Notes: a model not told the origin generated them from the sequence alone. DNA of 64,000 nt from Flavobacterium circumlabens (GCF_004345565.1 NZ_SLWA01000008.1:248001-312000); one strand, 5' to 3'; counted from the first letter of the stretch, positions 25,469 to 34,128 are shown. Program-made: numbers and translations.

Positions 25469-26458
25469 ATGTCACAAGTTGAGCCAATTTTACAAGAAAA
25501 TAAGAATCGTTTCGTAATTTTTCCTATCAAACACCACGATATTTGGGATTGGTATAAGAAGATGGAAGCGAGCTTTTGGACTGCAGAAGAAATTGACTTG
25601 CATCAGGATTTGAATGACTGGAATAATAAACTGTCAGAAGAGGAGCGTTATTTTGTAAAACACATTTTAGCATTTTTTGCTGCTTCTGACGGAATTGTAA
25701 ATGAAAACCTTGCAGAGAACTTTGTAAATGAAGTGCAATATGCAGAAGCGAAATTTTTCTATGGTTTTCAAATCATGATGGAAAATATTCACAGTGAAAC
25801 GTATTCTCTTCTAATCGACACCTATGTTAAAGATGAAGCAGAAAAAGCGGAATTGTTTAATGCGCTGGAAGTTTTTCCTGCGATTGCCAAAAAAGCAGAA
25901 TGGGCTTTGAAGTGGATTGAATCTGATTCGTTTGCAGAAAGACTTATTGCTTTTGCAGCTGTTGAAGGAATATTTTTCTCAGGTGCTTTCTGTTCTATTT
26001 TCTGGTTGAAAAAACGTGGTCTGATGCCAGGTTTGACGTTTTCTAACGAATTAATTTCCCGTGACGAAGGGGTACATTGTGATTTTGCAGTGCATTTACA
26101 TAATCACCATTTAATAAATAAAGTTCCGAAAGAAAGAATTAAAGAAATCATTGTTGATGCCTTAAATATTGAAAGGGAATTTGTTACAGAATCTCTTCCG
26201 GTAAGTTTAATCGGCATGAATGCAGTTTTAATGACGCAATATCTGGAGTTTGTTGCAGACAGATTACTGGTAGAGTTAGAGTGCGACCGTGTTTACGGAT
26301 CCGCAAACCCATTTGACTTTATGGATATGATATCCTTACAGGGAAAAACCAATTTCTTTGAAAAAAGAGTTTCCGAATATCAAAAAGCCGGAGTAATGAA
26401 CAGTGGCTCAGGCGGAGATAGTGATTCTCAGAAAATCAGCTTTGATGCAGATTTTTAG
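25469..26458 (+). CDS. nrdB: Class I ribonucleotide reductase, beta subunit
   Basis: The 329-aa ferritin-like protein carries the metal-binding pattern of class Ia/b small subunits. Carboxylate and histidine ligands lie in 'MMENIHSETYSLLID' (E-x-x-H, followed by the candidate radical Tyr) and 'ISRDEGVHCDFAVHL' (E-x-x-H). The C-terminal peptide 'KISFDADF' is the kind that docks on the alpha subunit. It makes dNTPs together with nrdA downstream. Order nrdB-nrdA with a 266-bp structured gap; cotranscription is likely. Confidence 0.95.
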   Translation: MSQVEPILQENKNRFVIFPIKHHDIWDWYKKMEASFWTAEEIDLHQDLNDWNNKLSEEERYFVKHILAFFAASDGIVNENLAENFVNEVQYAEAKFFYGFQIMMENIHSETYSLLIDTYVKDEAEKAELFNALEVFPAIAKKAEWALKWIESDSFAERLIAFAAVEGIFFSGAFCSIFWLKKRGLMPGLTFSNELISRDEGVHCDFAVHLHNHHLINKVPKERIKEIIVDALNIEREFVTESLPVSLIGMNAVLMTQYLEFVADRLLVELECDRVYGSANPFDFMDMISLQGKTNFFEKRVSEYQKAGVMNSGSGGDSDSQKISFDADF

Positions 26459-26724
26459 CGCATAAGAATATTTTAGTGATTCCCCCAAAAAACACTAAAA
26501 AGAATAAATTTTATAACACAATATTTTTGAGATTGAATCTCTTCCCAAATCGCGGATTCAATTATTTTAATTCATTTTCAATTTGTTTTTCAAATTTGAA
26601 GTAGGTAACTATTGAGAATCCTGTAATTCTCAAAATAAAAACAATAAAACACACAATGTTTAAGTACTGGAATCCGTTATTCCAGTGTCTTTCATTTTTT
26701 CAATAACAATAAAAAAGTAAGCTT
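26459..26724 (+). other. nrdB-nrdA intergenic region with several hairpins
   Basis: A weak hairpin TTTAGTG...CACTAAA follows nrdB. Three further hairpins follow: 26532-26539 with 26555-26562 (8 bp), 26612-26619 with 26626-26633 (8 bp, loop CCTGTA), and 26666-26673 with 26679-26686 (8 bp, loop CCGTT). Only the last is followed by a T-rich tract. The stretch may control the relative expression of the two subunits. A 15-codon open frame at 26658 overlaps the last hairpin. Confidence 0.5.
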
Positions 26725-29127
26725 ATGTATGTAATAAAAAGAGATGGACGCAAAGAGCCGGTAATGTTTGATAAGATTACAGACAGAATCAAAAAATTGT
26801 GTTACGGTTTTAATGAACTTGTAGATCCTGTAAAAGTCGCCATGCGCGTTATTGAGGGATTGTATGATGGTGTTTCTACTTCAGAGTTGGATAATCTTGC
26901 TGCTGAAACAGCTGCTTCTATGACTATTGCACACCCTGATTATGCTCAATTAGCCGCTCGTATTGCTATCTCTAACTTACATTCTAATACAACAAAATCG
27001 TTCTCAGAAACGATGTCGGATATGTATCATTATGTTAATCCAAGAACAGGGAAAGAAGCTCCTTTGTTGGCAGATGATGTTTACGAAGTAATTAAGAATA
27101 ACTCTCAGGTTCTGGATTCAACTATTATCTATAATCGTGATTTTAACTACGATTATTTTGGATTTAAAACATTGGAACGTTCTTATTTGCTAAAAATAAA
27201 CGGAAAGATTGTAGAGCGACCACAACATATGCTGATGCGTGTTTCTATCGGAATTCATAAAGACGATATTGCCTCTGCGATTGAAACGTATGAGTTGATG
27301 TCTAAGAAATTCTTTACGCACGCTACACCAACATTATTTAACGCAGGAACTCCAAAACCTCAAATGTCATCTTGTTTCTTGTTAACCATGAAAGATGACA
27401 GTATTGACGGTATTTATGATACCTTAAAGCAAACGGCTAAAATTTCGCAGTCTGCTGGAGGAATTGGTTTGGCTATTCACAATGTAAGAGCTACCGGTTC
27501 TTATATCAGTGGAACTAACGGAACTTCTAACGGAATTGTTCCAATGCTTCGTGTATACGACATGACAGCCCGTTATGTAGATCAGGGTGGAGGAAAACGT
27601 AAAGGAAGTTTTGCCATGTATATCGAGCCCTGGCATGCTGATATTTTTGATTTCCTTGACTTAAGAAAAAACCATGGTAAGGAAGAAATGAGAACCCGTG
27701 ATTTATTTCTTGGAATGTGGATTCCGGATTTATTCATGAAAAGAGTTCAGGAAGATTCCACATGGACTTTGATGTGCCCTAACGAATGCCCTGGATTATC
27801 AGAAGTGCACAGTGAAGAATTTGATGCTTTGTATTTAGGTTATGAAGCAGAAGGAAAAGGAAGAAAAACCATTAAAGCGAGAGAAATCTGGGAAAAAATC
27901 CTGGAATCTCAGGTAGAGACAGGACTTCCGTACATGTTGTACAAAGATGCGGCAAACCGTAAATCGAACCAAAAGAATTTAGGAACAATCCGTTCGTCCA
28001 ATTTATGTACTGAAATTATCGAGTACACGTCTCCGGATGAAGTTGCGGTTTGTAACCTGGCTTCGATTTCATTGCCAATGTTTGTGGAGAACGGTAAATT
28101 TGATCACCAAAAATTATTTGATGTTACAAAACGTGTGACATTCAACTTAAATAAAGTAATTGACAGAAACTATTACCCTGTAAAAGAAGCTGAAAACTCC
28201 AATGTACGCCACAGACCAATTGGTTTGGGAGTGCAAGGTCTTGCAGATGCTTTTATCATGTTAAGAATGCCTTTTACAAGTGACGAAGCGAAACAGCTGA
28301 ACCACGAAATTTTCGAAACGTTATACTTTGCTGCTGTTACTGCTTCTATGGAACTGGCAAAAGTAGAAGGACCGTATTCTACATTTGAAGGATCTCCAAT
28401 GTCTCAGGGAGAATTCCAATACAATATGTGGGGAATGAAAGACGAAGAATTATCAGGACGTTGGGACTGGGCTTCATTACGTAAAGAAGTTGTAGAACAC
28501 GGAGTTCGTAACTCCTTATTAGTGGCACCGATGCCAACAGCATCAACTTCTCAGATTTTAGGAAACAACGAAGCTTTCGAGCCTTACACTTCTAATATCT
28601 ACACCAGAAGAACGCTTTCCGGAGAATTCATCGTGGTAAACAAACATTTACTGGAAGACTTAGTGAAATTAGGAATCTGGAATGAATCTTTGAAGCAGGA
28701 AATTATGCGTCATAACGGATCTGTTCAAAACATTAAAGGAATTCCGGATGATATTAAAGAATTGTACAAAACAGTTTGGGAGATGTCAATGAAAGATATT
28801 TTGGATATGTCACGTCAGAGAGGTTATTTTATTGACCAGTCGCAGTCATTGAATTTGTTTATGCAGGATGCTAATTTCTCTAAACTAACTTCTATGCACT
28901 TCTATGCATGGCAATCCGGTTTGAAAACAGGAATGTATTACCTAAGAACAAAATCTGCGGTAGATGCGATTAAATTCACGTTAAACAACGATAAAAAAGA
29001 AGAAGCAACACCAGCATCAGCAACTTTAGTTCCGGAAACAGAGCCAATAAGTGTTGAAGACTACAAAGCAATGTTGCTAAAAGCACAAGCCGCAGATCCT
29101 GAGGATTGCGAAATGTGCGGGTCTTAA
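26725..29127 (+). CDS. nrdA: Class I ribonucleotide reductase, alpha subunit
   Basis: The 800-aa protein begins with an ATP-cone allosteric domain (about 1-95, 'VIKRDGRKEPVMFDKITDRI'). The catalytic barrel has 'SSCFLLTMKDDSIDGIYD', 'NLCTEI', 'GLGVQGLADAF' and 'PMPTASTSQILGNNEAFEP'. The C-terminal 'DCEMCGS' carries the CxxC pair that shuttles reducing equivalents from thioredoxin or glutaredoxin. The ATP cone implies dATP feedback inhibition. Confidence 0.96.
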   Translation: MYVIKRDGRKEPVMFDKITDRIKKLCYGFNELVDPVKVAMRVIEGLYDGVSTSELDNLAAETAASMTIAHPDYAQLAARIAISNLHSNTTKSFSETMSDMYHYVNPRTGKEAPLLADDVYEVIKNNSQVLDSTIIYNRDFNYDYFGFKTLERSYLLKINGKIVERPQHMLMRVSIGIHKDDIASAIETYELMSKKFFTHATPTLFNAGTPKPQMSSCFLLTMKDDSIDGIYDTLKQTAKISQSAGGIGLAIHNVRATGSYISGTNGTSNGIVPMLRVYDMTARYVDQGGGKRKGSFAMYIEPWHADIFDFLDLRKNHGKEEMRTRDLFLGMWIPDLFMKRVQEDSTWTLMCPNECPGLSEVHSEEFDALYLGYEAEGKGRKTIKAREIWEKILESQVETGLPYMLYKDAANRKSNQKNLGTIRSSNLCTEIIEYTSPDEVAVCNLASISLPMFVENGKFDHQKLFDVTKRVTFNLNKVIDRNYYPVKEAENSNVRHRPIGLGVQGLADAFIMLRMPFTSDEAKQLNHEIFETLYFAAVTASMELAKVEGPYSTFEGSPMSQGEFQYNMWGMKDEELSGRWDWASLRKEVVEHGVRNSLLVAPMPTASTSQILGNNEAFEPYTSNIYTRRTLSGEFIVVNKHLLEDLVKLGIWNESLKQEIMRHNGSVQNIKGIPDDIKELYKTVWEMSMKDILDMSRQRGYFIDQSQSLNLFMQDANFSKLTSMHFYAWQSGLKTGMYYLRTKSAVDAIKFTLNNDKKEEATPASATLVPETEPISVEDYKAMLLKAQAADPEDCEMCGS

Positions 29128-29387
29128 TTTTTTTAGAATAAAGAGAATAGAATTATTCTTATAATAGAAAGCAGTTATTGTAATGATAGCTGCTTTTTTG
29201 ATTTATAATGGTCAATTTTAAACAAATTTTACCCTCAGCTCTCAGTACCTTAATGCTTAAAATTTCAGTACCTCCCTAAAAACTACTTGCTTAAATCGCA
29301 TTTTAAGGCTGATTTATTTAATTATCTTACAAAAGGCAGGTAATTTGTTAAGAAATTCTTTTTTGTTTCATAAAATGCAATATTTTT
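29128..29387. other. Intergenic stretch downstream of nrdA
   Basis: Apart from the terminator at 29168-29197 I see no gene or clear repeat here. The phenylalanine-operon promoter begins at 29388. Confidence 0.6.
29168..29197 (+). terminator. Intrinsic terminator of nrdA
   Basis: AAAGCAGtTAT (29168-29178) pairs with ATAgCTGCTTT (29186-29196) and is followed by TTTT, 40 bp after the nrdA stop. Confidence 0.8.
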
Positions 29388-29418
29388 TTTGGTGCAGTGA
29401 AAATAATTTATACATTCG
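29388..29418 (+). promoter_or_regulatory. Promoter of the Phe/Tyr biosynthesis operon
   Basis: TTTG (29388-29391), a spacer of exactly 19 nt, and TACATTCG (29411-29418, one base from TAnnTTTG) fit the Bacteroidota vegetative promoter. Transcription would start near 29425, about 23 nt before the leader peptide. Confidence 0.65.
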
Positions 29419-29447
29419 CAGAGAATTTATTGAAAAACACAAACAAA

Positions 29448-29528
29448 ATGTCCAATAACCGTTTTTATTTTAGCAACTCTTTTTATTTCTTCTTTAGTAG
29501 AAGTAAGGATTGTGCTATGGTTATTTGA
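29448..29528 (+). CDS. Phe/Tyr-rich leader peptide of the aromatic amino acid operon
   Basis: A 26-codon frame (ATG 29448, TGA 29526-29528) encodes a peptide whose residues 6-16 contain six Phe (codons at 29463, 29469, 29481, 29487, 29490 and 29493) and two Tyr (29466 and 29484). The core reads 'RFYFSNSFYFFFS'. It lies between a consensus promoter and a terminator directly before the prephenate dehydratase gene, the arrangement of pheL-type leader peptides. It is too short for routine gene calling. Ribosome stalling at its Phe/Tyr codons would report charged tRNA levels. It has no similarity in sequence to E. coli pheL; the inference rests on codon content, position and the downstream RNA pairing. 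Confidence 0.85.
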   Translation: MSNNRFYFSNSFYFFFSRSKDCAMVI

Positions 29529-29590
29529 GAAAATTAAAAAAGACAAATAAAACTAATATACAATCCTGATGAAAATCAGGATTTTTTTTT
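29506..29590 (+). promoter_or_regulatory. Transcription attenuator: antiterminator and terminator
   Basis: The terminator is a perfect 8-bp stem ATCCTGAT (29563-29570) / ATCAGGAT (29575-29582) with a GAAA loop, running into nine T (29582-29590). The mutually exclusive antiterminator pairs AGGATTGT (29506-29513, inside the leader frame downstream of the Phe/Tyr codons) with ACAATCCT (29560-29567), 8 of 8 bases, which consumes the terminator's 5' arm. A ribosome reaching the leader stop codon covers 29506-29513 and lets the terminator form. A ribosome stalled on the early Phe/Tyr codons leaves it free. The pairing is seen in the sequence; the mechanism follows the known amino-acid attenuation model. 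Confidence 0.85.
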
Positions 29591-29596
29591 GAATAT

Positions 29597-30424
29597 ATGA
29601 CAACGAAAATTGCAATACAAGGTATAAAAGGTTCTTTTCACCATCAGGTTGTAAAGGAGTATTTCTCTGAAAATGTGGCTATTGATGAGTGTTTGTCTTT
29701 TGAAGAATTAATTGACAGCCTGCTTTCCGGAAAATCGGATCAGGCCGTTATGGCAATTGAAAACTCGATTGCAGGGCCAATTATTCCGAATTATGCGTTG
29801 ATTGACAAGAATAATTTGCACATTATCGGAGAACATTATTTGAGCATTCACCAAAATTTAATGGCCCTGAAAGGTCAGAAAATGGAAGATATAAAAGAAG
29901 TTCATTCACACCCGATGGCTATCTTGCAATGTATGGATTTCTTAAAAAAATATCCAAACATTAAATTGGTTGAAGATAAAGATACAGCCGAAACCGCCAG
30001 AAGAATTCAGGAAAAACAATTAACCGGAATTGCTGCAATCGCGAGTAAAACGGCTTCTGAAATGTACGATTTGGAAATTCTGGCACCGGAAATTCAAACG
30101 ATTAAAAATAACATGACCCGTTTCGTGATTATTAAAAAACAGAATTCATTTTTGCCGGAAAACGAAATCAACAGAGCTTCCATCAAATTTGAATTAGATC
30201 ATAAAAGAGGAAGCCTGGCAGCAGTTCTCAATGTAATGAGCGATTGCAAACTGAATTTAACAAAAATCCAGTCGCTTCCAAAAATCGAGACACCCTGGAA
30301 ATATTCGTTTTTCGTAGATGTGACATTCGAGAAATACGAAGACTTTGCAAAAGCCAAAGCATTACTGAATATTATGGCAGAATATTTAAAGGTTCTGGGA
30401 GAATACAAAAACACAAAGCCCTAA
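29597..30424 (+). CDS. pheA: Prephenate dehydratase (monofunctional)
   Basis: The 275-aa protein converts prephenate to phenylpyruvate. The catalytic half (about 1-180) has 'IAIQGIKGSFHHQVVKEYF', 'MAIENSIAGPIIPNY' and the catalytic TRF motif in 'NNMTRFVII'. The C-terminal ACT domain (about 195-275, 'KRGSLAAVLNVMSDCKLNLT') normally binds phenylalanine for feedback inhibition. It has no fused chorismate mutase, which is instead fused to DAHP synthase at the end of the operon. It is the first structural gene after the attenuator. Confidence 0.95.
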   Translation: MTTKIAIQGIKGSFHHQVVKEYFSENVAIDECLSFEELIDSLLSGKSDQAVMAIENSIAGPIIPNYALIDKNNLHIIGEHYLSIHQNLMALKGQKMEDIKEVHSHPMAILQCMDFLKKYPNIKLVEDKDTAETARRIQEKQLTGIAAIASKTASEMYDLEILAPEIQTIKNNMTRFVIIKKQNSFLPENEINRASIKFELDHKRGSLAAVLNVMSDCKLNLTKIQSLPKIETPWKYSFFVDVTFEKYEDFAKAKALLNIMAEYLKVLGEYKNTKP

Positions 30425-30448
30425 AGGAAATTCTAATTTTGAAATTCC

Positions 30449-30541
30449 AATCCCGAGGCTTCGGGACGAAACAATTGTCAGGCTGAGCGGAGTTGAAGCC
30501 TCTTTAGTTTTCAAAAGTCTTCGACTTTGCTCAGGGTGACA
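30449..30541. repeat. Dispersed inverted repeat of GTCAGGCTGAGC type
   Basis: Imperfect arms 30477-30498 and 30519-30540 (GTCAGGCTGAGCGGAGTTG opposite CTTCGACTTTGCTCAGGGTG) follow a small perfect palindrome, TCCCGAGGCTTCGGGA (30451-30466). This type of repeat is, to my knowledge, widely scattered in Flavobacterium genomes. It sits within the operon between two genes. Confidence 0.65.
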
Positions 30542-30620
30542 GAAGTTTTAAAGTTATAAGTAAAAAAAAAGCATAAAGCTTAAGGCCTAAAGCCTAAAGC
30601 ATTTTTAATAAAAAATAGAA

Positions 30621-31766
30621 ATGATTACAACAGCAAAACGATTAGATACAGTTGAAGAATACTACTTCTCCTCAAAATTGAGAGAAGTTCGTCAACTGCA
30701 GTCGGAAGGAAAATCGATCATCAACATGGGAATCGGAAGCCCTGATTTGAGTCCGTCGAAAGCAGTAATTGAAGCAGTAGCTGCAGCAATTCTGGATGAA
30801 AACGGGCATGGTTATCAAAGCTATCAGGGATTGCCGGAATTGAGAAAAGGGATGGCAGATTTTTATCAGGATCAGTTTGGTGTTGCCTTAAATCCGAATA
30901 ATGAGATTTTGCCTCTGATGGGTTCTAAAGAAGGAATTATGCATATTTCACTGGCATTTCTGAATGAAGGTGATCACGTTTTAATTCCGAATCCGGGTTA
31001 TCCGACTTATACTTCGGTAACCAATCTGGTTGGAGCTGTTCCGGTTTATTATGATCTGAAAGAAGTGAATGCCTGGGAACCGGATTTCGAAGCGCTGGAG
31101 AAATTAGATCTTTCGAAAGTAAAAATCATGTGGCTGGGATATCCGCACATGCCAACCGGTGCCAGAGGAAGCTTAGCGTTATTTGAAAAATTGGTTGCTT
31201 TTGCTAAAAAACACAACATATTACTGGTAAACGATAATCCGTATAGTTTTGTTCTGAATGATAATCCGATGAGTTTATTGCAGGTGGAAGGGGCAAAAGA
31301 GGTGGCTCTGGAATTGAATTCATTAAGCAAAACATTCAATATGGCAGGCTGGAGAGTCGGAATGGTTTTAGGAAATCCTGAAATTATCGATGCAGTCCTT
31401 AAAGTAAAAAGCAATATGGACAGCGGAATGTTCTATGGCATTCAGAAAGGAGCAATCGCTGCTTTAAATTGTGATAAGTCATGGTTCGAAGAGCAGAATA
31501 AAATTTACAGACGCCGTCGGGAATTAACAGAGAAGTTAGCAGAGAAATTGGGCTGCAAAGTGTATAAAGAAGGTGTTGGATTATTTGTATGGGCAAAATT
31601 ACCCGAAGGAATAGCATCAGCAGAAAAGTTTATTGACGAAATATTATACGAGAAACACATTTTTATCACCCCGGGAACCATCTTCGGAAGTAATGGTGAA
31701 GGATATATCCGATTCTCCTTGTGTGTGAAAGAAGAAAAAGTACAGGAAGCGATTGACAGATTTTAA
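30621..31766 (+). CDS. Class I/II PLP-dependent aminotransferase (aromatic pathway)
   Basis: The 381-aa fold-type I aminotransferase has the PLP-lysine motif 'LNSLSKTFNMAGWRVG', the cofactor Asn/Pro region 'NPGYPTYTSVTNLVGAVPVY', and the C-terminal Arg of 'EGYIRFSLCV'. Between prephenate dehydratase and prephenate dehydrogenase, it most likely transaminates phenylpyruvate and 4-hydroxyphenylpyruvate, or prephenate itself. The family also includes LL-diaminopimelate-type enzymes, so the substrate is inferred from context. Confidence 0.88.
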   Translation: MITTAKRLDTVEEYYFSSKLREVRQLQSEGKSIINMGIGSPDLSPSKAVIEAVAAAILDENGHGYQSYQGLPELRKGMADFYQDQFGVALNPNNEILPLMGSKEGIMHISLAFLNEGDHVLIPNPGYPTYTSVTNLVGAVPVYYDLKEVNAWEPDFEALEKLDLSKVKIMWLGYPHMPTGARGSLALFEKLVAFAKKHNILLVNDNPYSFVLNDNPMSLLQVEGAKEVALELNSLSKTFNMAGWRVGMVLGNPEIIDAVLKVKSNMDSGMFYGIQKGAIAALNCDKSWFEEQNKIYRRRRELTEKLAEKLGCKVYKEGVGLFVWAKLPEGIASAEKFIDEILYEKHIFITPGTIFGSNGEGYIRFSLCVKEEKVQEAIDRF

Positions 31767-31819
31767 GGATTAAGATTTTAGAATAAAGAATAAAGAATAA
31801 AGATTTTTGACAAAGATTG

Positions 31820-31873
31820 GTCATTTTGATTGTGGAGTTACTTGTGAAGATTTCTGCTTCGTCGAAATGACAA
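31820..31873. repeat. Dispersed repeat fragment, TCATTTTGA/TCGAAATGA type
   Basis: TCATTTTGA near 31821 faces TCGAAATGAC near 31862 as weak inverted arms. The arm sequence is related to the inner arms of the palindrome at 61146-61241. Confidence 0.4.
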
Positions 31874-31914
31874 AAAAGACAGAAAGTAATAAAAGGTCTT
31901 AAAAAACAAGAGGT

Positions 31915-31985
31915 CCTAGCCCTGATAGAAGCGGCATCCTTTTGCGCCGGGGTTCGGCGGAAAAGATATAGCGGATAGCAGGAAT
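31915..31985. repeat. REP-like hairpin element, CGGCATCCTTTTG type (copy 1)
   Basis: The stem CTTTTGCGCCG (31939-31949) faces CGGCGGAAAAG (31955-31965), with flanks AGCGGCATC and GATATAGCGGATAGC. A second copy at 61409-61480 keeps the flanks and changes the stem compensatingly (CTTTTGTGGC/GCCACAAAAG). Confidence 0.7.
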
Positions 31986-32006
31986 TAGCTTCTAATAAAT
32001 ATAAAT

Positions 32007-32864
32007 ATGAAAGTATACGTAATAGGAATAGGGTTAATAGGGGGTTCGATGGTGCTGGACATCAAAGAAAAACATCCGGACGCGACTATTTTCGGAATAG
32101 ACAGTAACGAAAAACACTTGCAGGAAGCGATTGATTTAGGCGTTATTGATCAGGCAGGAAGCTTTGAAGAATTGGCTGAAGCTGATTTTGTGATTGTTTC
32201 GGTTCCTGTAGATGTTGCCCTGACGATTTTGCCTAAAGTACTGGATTCAGTTGGCGATCAAACCATTGTTTTTGAAGTAGGATCTACAAAAAAGCCCATT
32301 TGTGATGCAGTTGCCAGTCATCCGAAAAGAAGAAATTTTATCGCCACGCACCCAATTGCAGGAACAGAATTTTCCGGACCATCGGCGGCGATAAAAGGAT
32401 TGTTTCAGGGGAAAACGAATATTATTTGTGAAGTGGAAAAAACCACTTTCAAATTACAGGAAAAGGCATTGAAGCTTTTCAGCGAAATCGGAATGCGGAT
32501 TCGGTATATGGATCCGACTTCGCACGACAAACACATTGCTTACGTTTCGCATTTGTCGCACATTAGTTCGTTTATGCTCGGAAAAACGGTGATGAATAAG
32601 GAAAAAGACGAGCAGGATATTTTTGATATGGCAGGAAGTGGATTCGAAAGTACCGTTCGTTTGGCAAAAAGTTCACCCGCAATGTGGACGCCAATTTTTA
32701 AGCAAAACAAAGAACACGTCATTGAAACATTAGAAGAATACATTTCAAATCTCAGTCGGTTTAGGGATTTGTTAAAAGAAGAAAATTACAATGCCATTTT
32801 TGAAGAAATGGAAAGTACCAATAAGATTAAAGAGATATTAAACGGATTAACAATTAAAAAATAA
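32007..32864 (+). CDS. tyrA: Prephenate dehydrogenase
   Basis: The 285-aa protein oxidises prephenate to 4-hydroxyphenylpyruvate for tyrosine synthesis. It shows the Rossmann start 'VIGIGLIGGSMVLDI', the substrate region 'ATHPIAGTEFSGPSAA' and 'YVSHLSHISSFMLG' with the family's conserved His residues. There is no C-terminal ACT domain, so direct tyrosine inhibition is less certain. It shares the operon with the Phe branch, consistent with Tyr codons in the leader peptide. Confidence 0.94.
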   Translation: MKVYVIGIGLIGGSMVLDIKEKHPDATIFGIDSNEKHLQEAIDLGVIDQAGSFEELAEADFVIVSVPVDVALTILPKVLDSVGDQTIVFEVGSTKKPICDAVASHPKRRNFIATHPIAGTEFSGPSAAIKGLFQGKTNIICEVEKTTFKLQEKALKLFSEIGMRIRYMDPTSHDKHIAYVSHLSHISSFMLGKTVMNKEKDEQDIFDMAGSGFESTVRLAKSSPAMWTPIFKQNKEHVIETLEEYISNLSRFRDLLKEENYNAIFEEMESTNKIKEILNGLTIKK

Positions 32865-32889
32865 ACTAAAAAATAAACTAAAAATTAAG

Positions 32890-33972
32890 ATGGAAAATAA
32901 GAAAGAAATGAGAAAGTGGTTAGAAGATTTCAATTTAAATCACCCACTTGTGATAGCCGGACCATGTAGTGCAGAAACGGAAGATCAGGTTTTGAAAATT
33001 GCTCATGAATTGAAAGATTCAAAAGTTAGTGTATTCAGAGCCGGAATATGGAAACCAAGAACACGTCCGGGAGGATTTGAAGGTGTTGGGGAAATTGGAT
33101 TGAAATGGCTGCAAAAAGCTAAAAAAGAAACTGGTTTATTAATGGGAACTGAAGTTGCGACTGCAGCTCACTGTAAACTGGCTTTAGAACATGATATCGA
33201 CGTTTTATGGGTTGGTGCCCGTACTACTGCAAATCCATTCGCAGTTCAGGAAATTGCGGATACATTGAAAGGAACTGATAAAATCGTTTTGGTTAAAAAC
33301 CCTGTAAACCCTGATTTAGCTTTATGGTTAGGTGGTGTAGAGCGTTTATATATGGCCGGAATCGAGAAATTAGGAGTGATTCACAGAGGTTTCTCGACTT
33401 ACGAAAAAACAAAATACAGAAATATCCCGGAATGGCAGATTGCGATCGAATTGCAAAATAAATTTCCTGATTTACCATTAATCATCGATCCATCCCACAT
33501 TACAGGAGATCGCAAAATGATTTTCGAAGTAACGCAGGAAGCATTGGATTTGAATTACGATGGTATGATTATCGAAACGCACTACGATCCGGACAATGCC
33601 TGGTCTGATGCTGCACAACAAGTTACTCCGGATGCTTTGAAAAAAATCATCAAAGATTTAACCATCAGAAAAACAGACGATACTACAGACGAGTACAGTT
33701 CAAAAATGACGAAACTAAGAGCTAACATCGATGTTTTGGATGCTAACTTATTAGAGTTATTAGGAAAACGTATGAAAGTAGCTGACGAAATCGGTCAGGT
33801 GAAAAAAGACGCAAACGTAGCGATCCTTCAAAACAATCGTTGGAACGAAATCTTAGGAAAAATGATTTTGGAAGGGGAGAAAAAAGGTCTTACTGAAGAG
33901 TTTGTTTTGAGAATGTTCAAAGCCATTCACCAGGAAAGTATTGGTCACCAGGAAAAAATATTTAATGCATAA
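32890..33972 (+). CDS. Bifunctional DAHP synthase / chorismate mutase
   Basis: The 360-aa protein combines two non-adjacent steps of aromatic synthesis. Residues of about 1-260 form an aldolase-type DAHP synthase ('HPLVIAGPCSAET', 'GIWKPRTRPGGFEG', 'LWVGARTTANPF', 'IIDPSHITGDR'). Residues of about 275-360 form an AroQ-type chorismate mutase ('LRANIDVLDANLLELLGKRM', 'VADEIGQVKK', 'MFKAIHQESIGHQEKIF'). In related fusions the mutase domain also carries feedback regulation by prephenate or chorismate. It is the last gene of the attenuated operon, and a diverged copy of its 3' end lies 150 bp downstream. Confidence 0.95.
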   Translation: MENKKEMRKWLEDFNLNHPLVIAGPCSAETEDQVLKIAHELKDSKVSVFRAGIWKPRTRPGGFEGVGEIGLKWLQKAKKETGLLMGTEVATAAHCKLALEHDIDVLWVGARTTANPFAVQEIADTLKGTDKIVLVKNPVNPDLALWLGGVERLYMAGIEKLGVIHRGFSTYEKTKYRNIPEWQIAIELQNKFPDLPLIIDPSHITGDRKMIFEVTQEALDLNYDGMIIETHYDPDNAWSDAAQQVTPDALKKIIKDLTIRKTDDTTDEYSSKMTKLRANIDVLDANLLELLGKRMKVADEIGQVKKDANVAILQNNRWNEILGKMILEGEKKGLTEEFVLRMFKAIHQESIGHQEKIFNA

Positions 33973-33983
33973 TTTTTTCTAAA

Positions 33984-34066
33984 ACATATAAATTATATAA
34001 GTGTTATAAGTTTTTTTTAATTTTTGCAAGCGCATAGCTTAAATTTTCTTATATCACTTATATGGT
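33984..34066. repeat. Palindromic element of the AACCATATAAG family (copy B1)
   Basis: The left arm AACATATAAATTATATAAGTG and the right arm ending in CTTATATCACTTATATGGT form an imperfect palindrome starting 12 bp after the DAHP synthase stop codon. It is more degenerate than the other copies. Confidence 0.6.
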
Positions 34067-34076
34067 AAAAAAAATT

Positions 34077-34114
34077 AAAATCTCCATGGCTGTAAGGCTC
34101 TGGAGATTTTTTTT
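34077..34114 (+). terminator. Intrinsic terminator after the DAHP synthase operon
   Basis: AAAATCTCCA (34077-34086) pairs with TGGAGATTTT (34101-34110) and is followed by more T. A partial second copy of its 3' half (GTGAGATTTTTTTTGAAATA, ending at 34354) belongs to the downstream duplication. Confidence 0.8.
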
Positions 34115-34128
34115 GAAATAATTTTAAA

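Noticed and set aside
26658..26705. 15-codon open frame before nrdA as a leader peptide
   Set aside because: It has no biased codon content, and there is no terminator/antiterminator pair of the kind seen before prephenate dehydratase.
31049..31414. 121-codon minus-strand open frame
   Set aside because: It lies entirely inside the aminotransferase gene on the opposite strand, and its translation is compositional.
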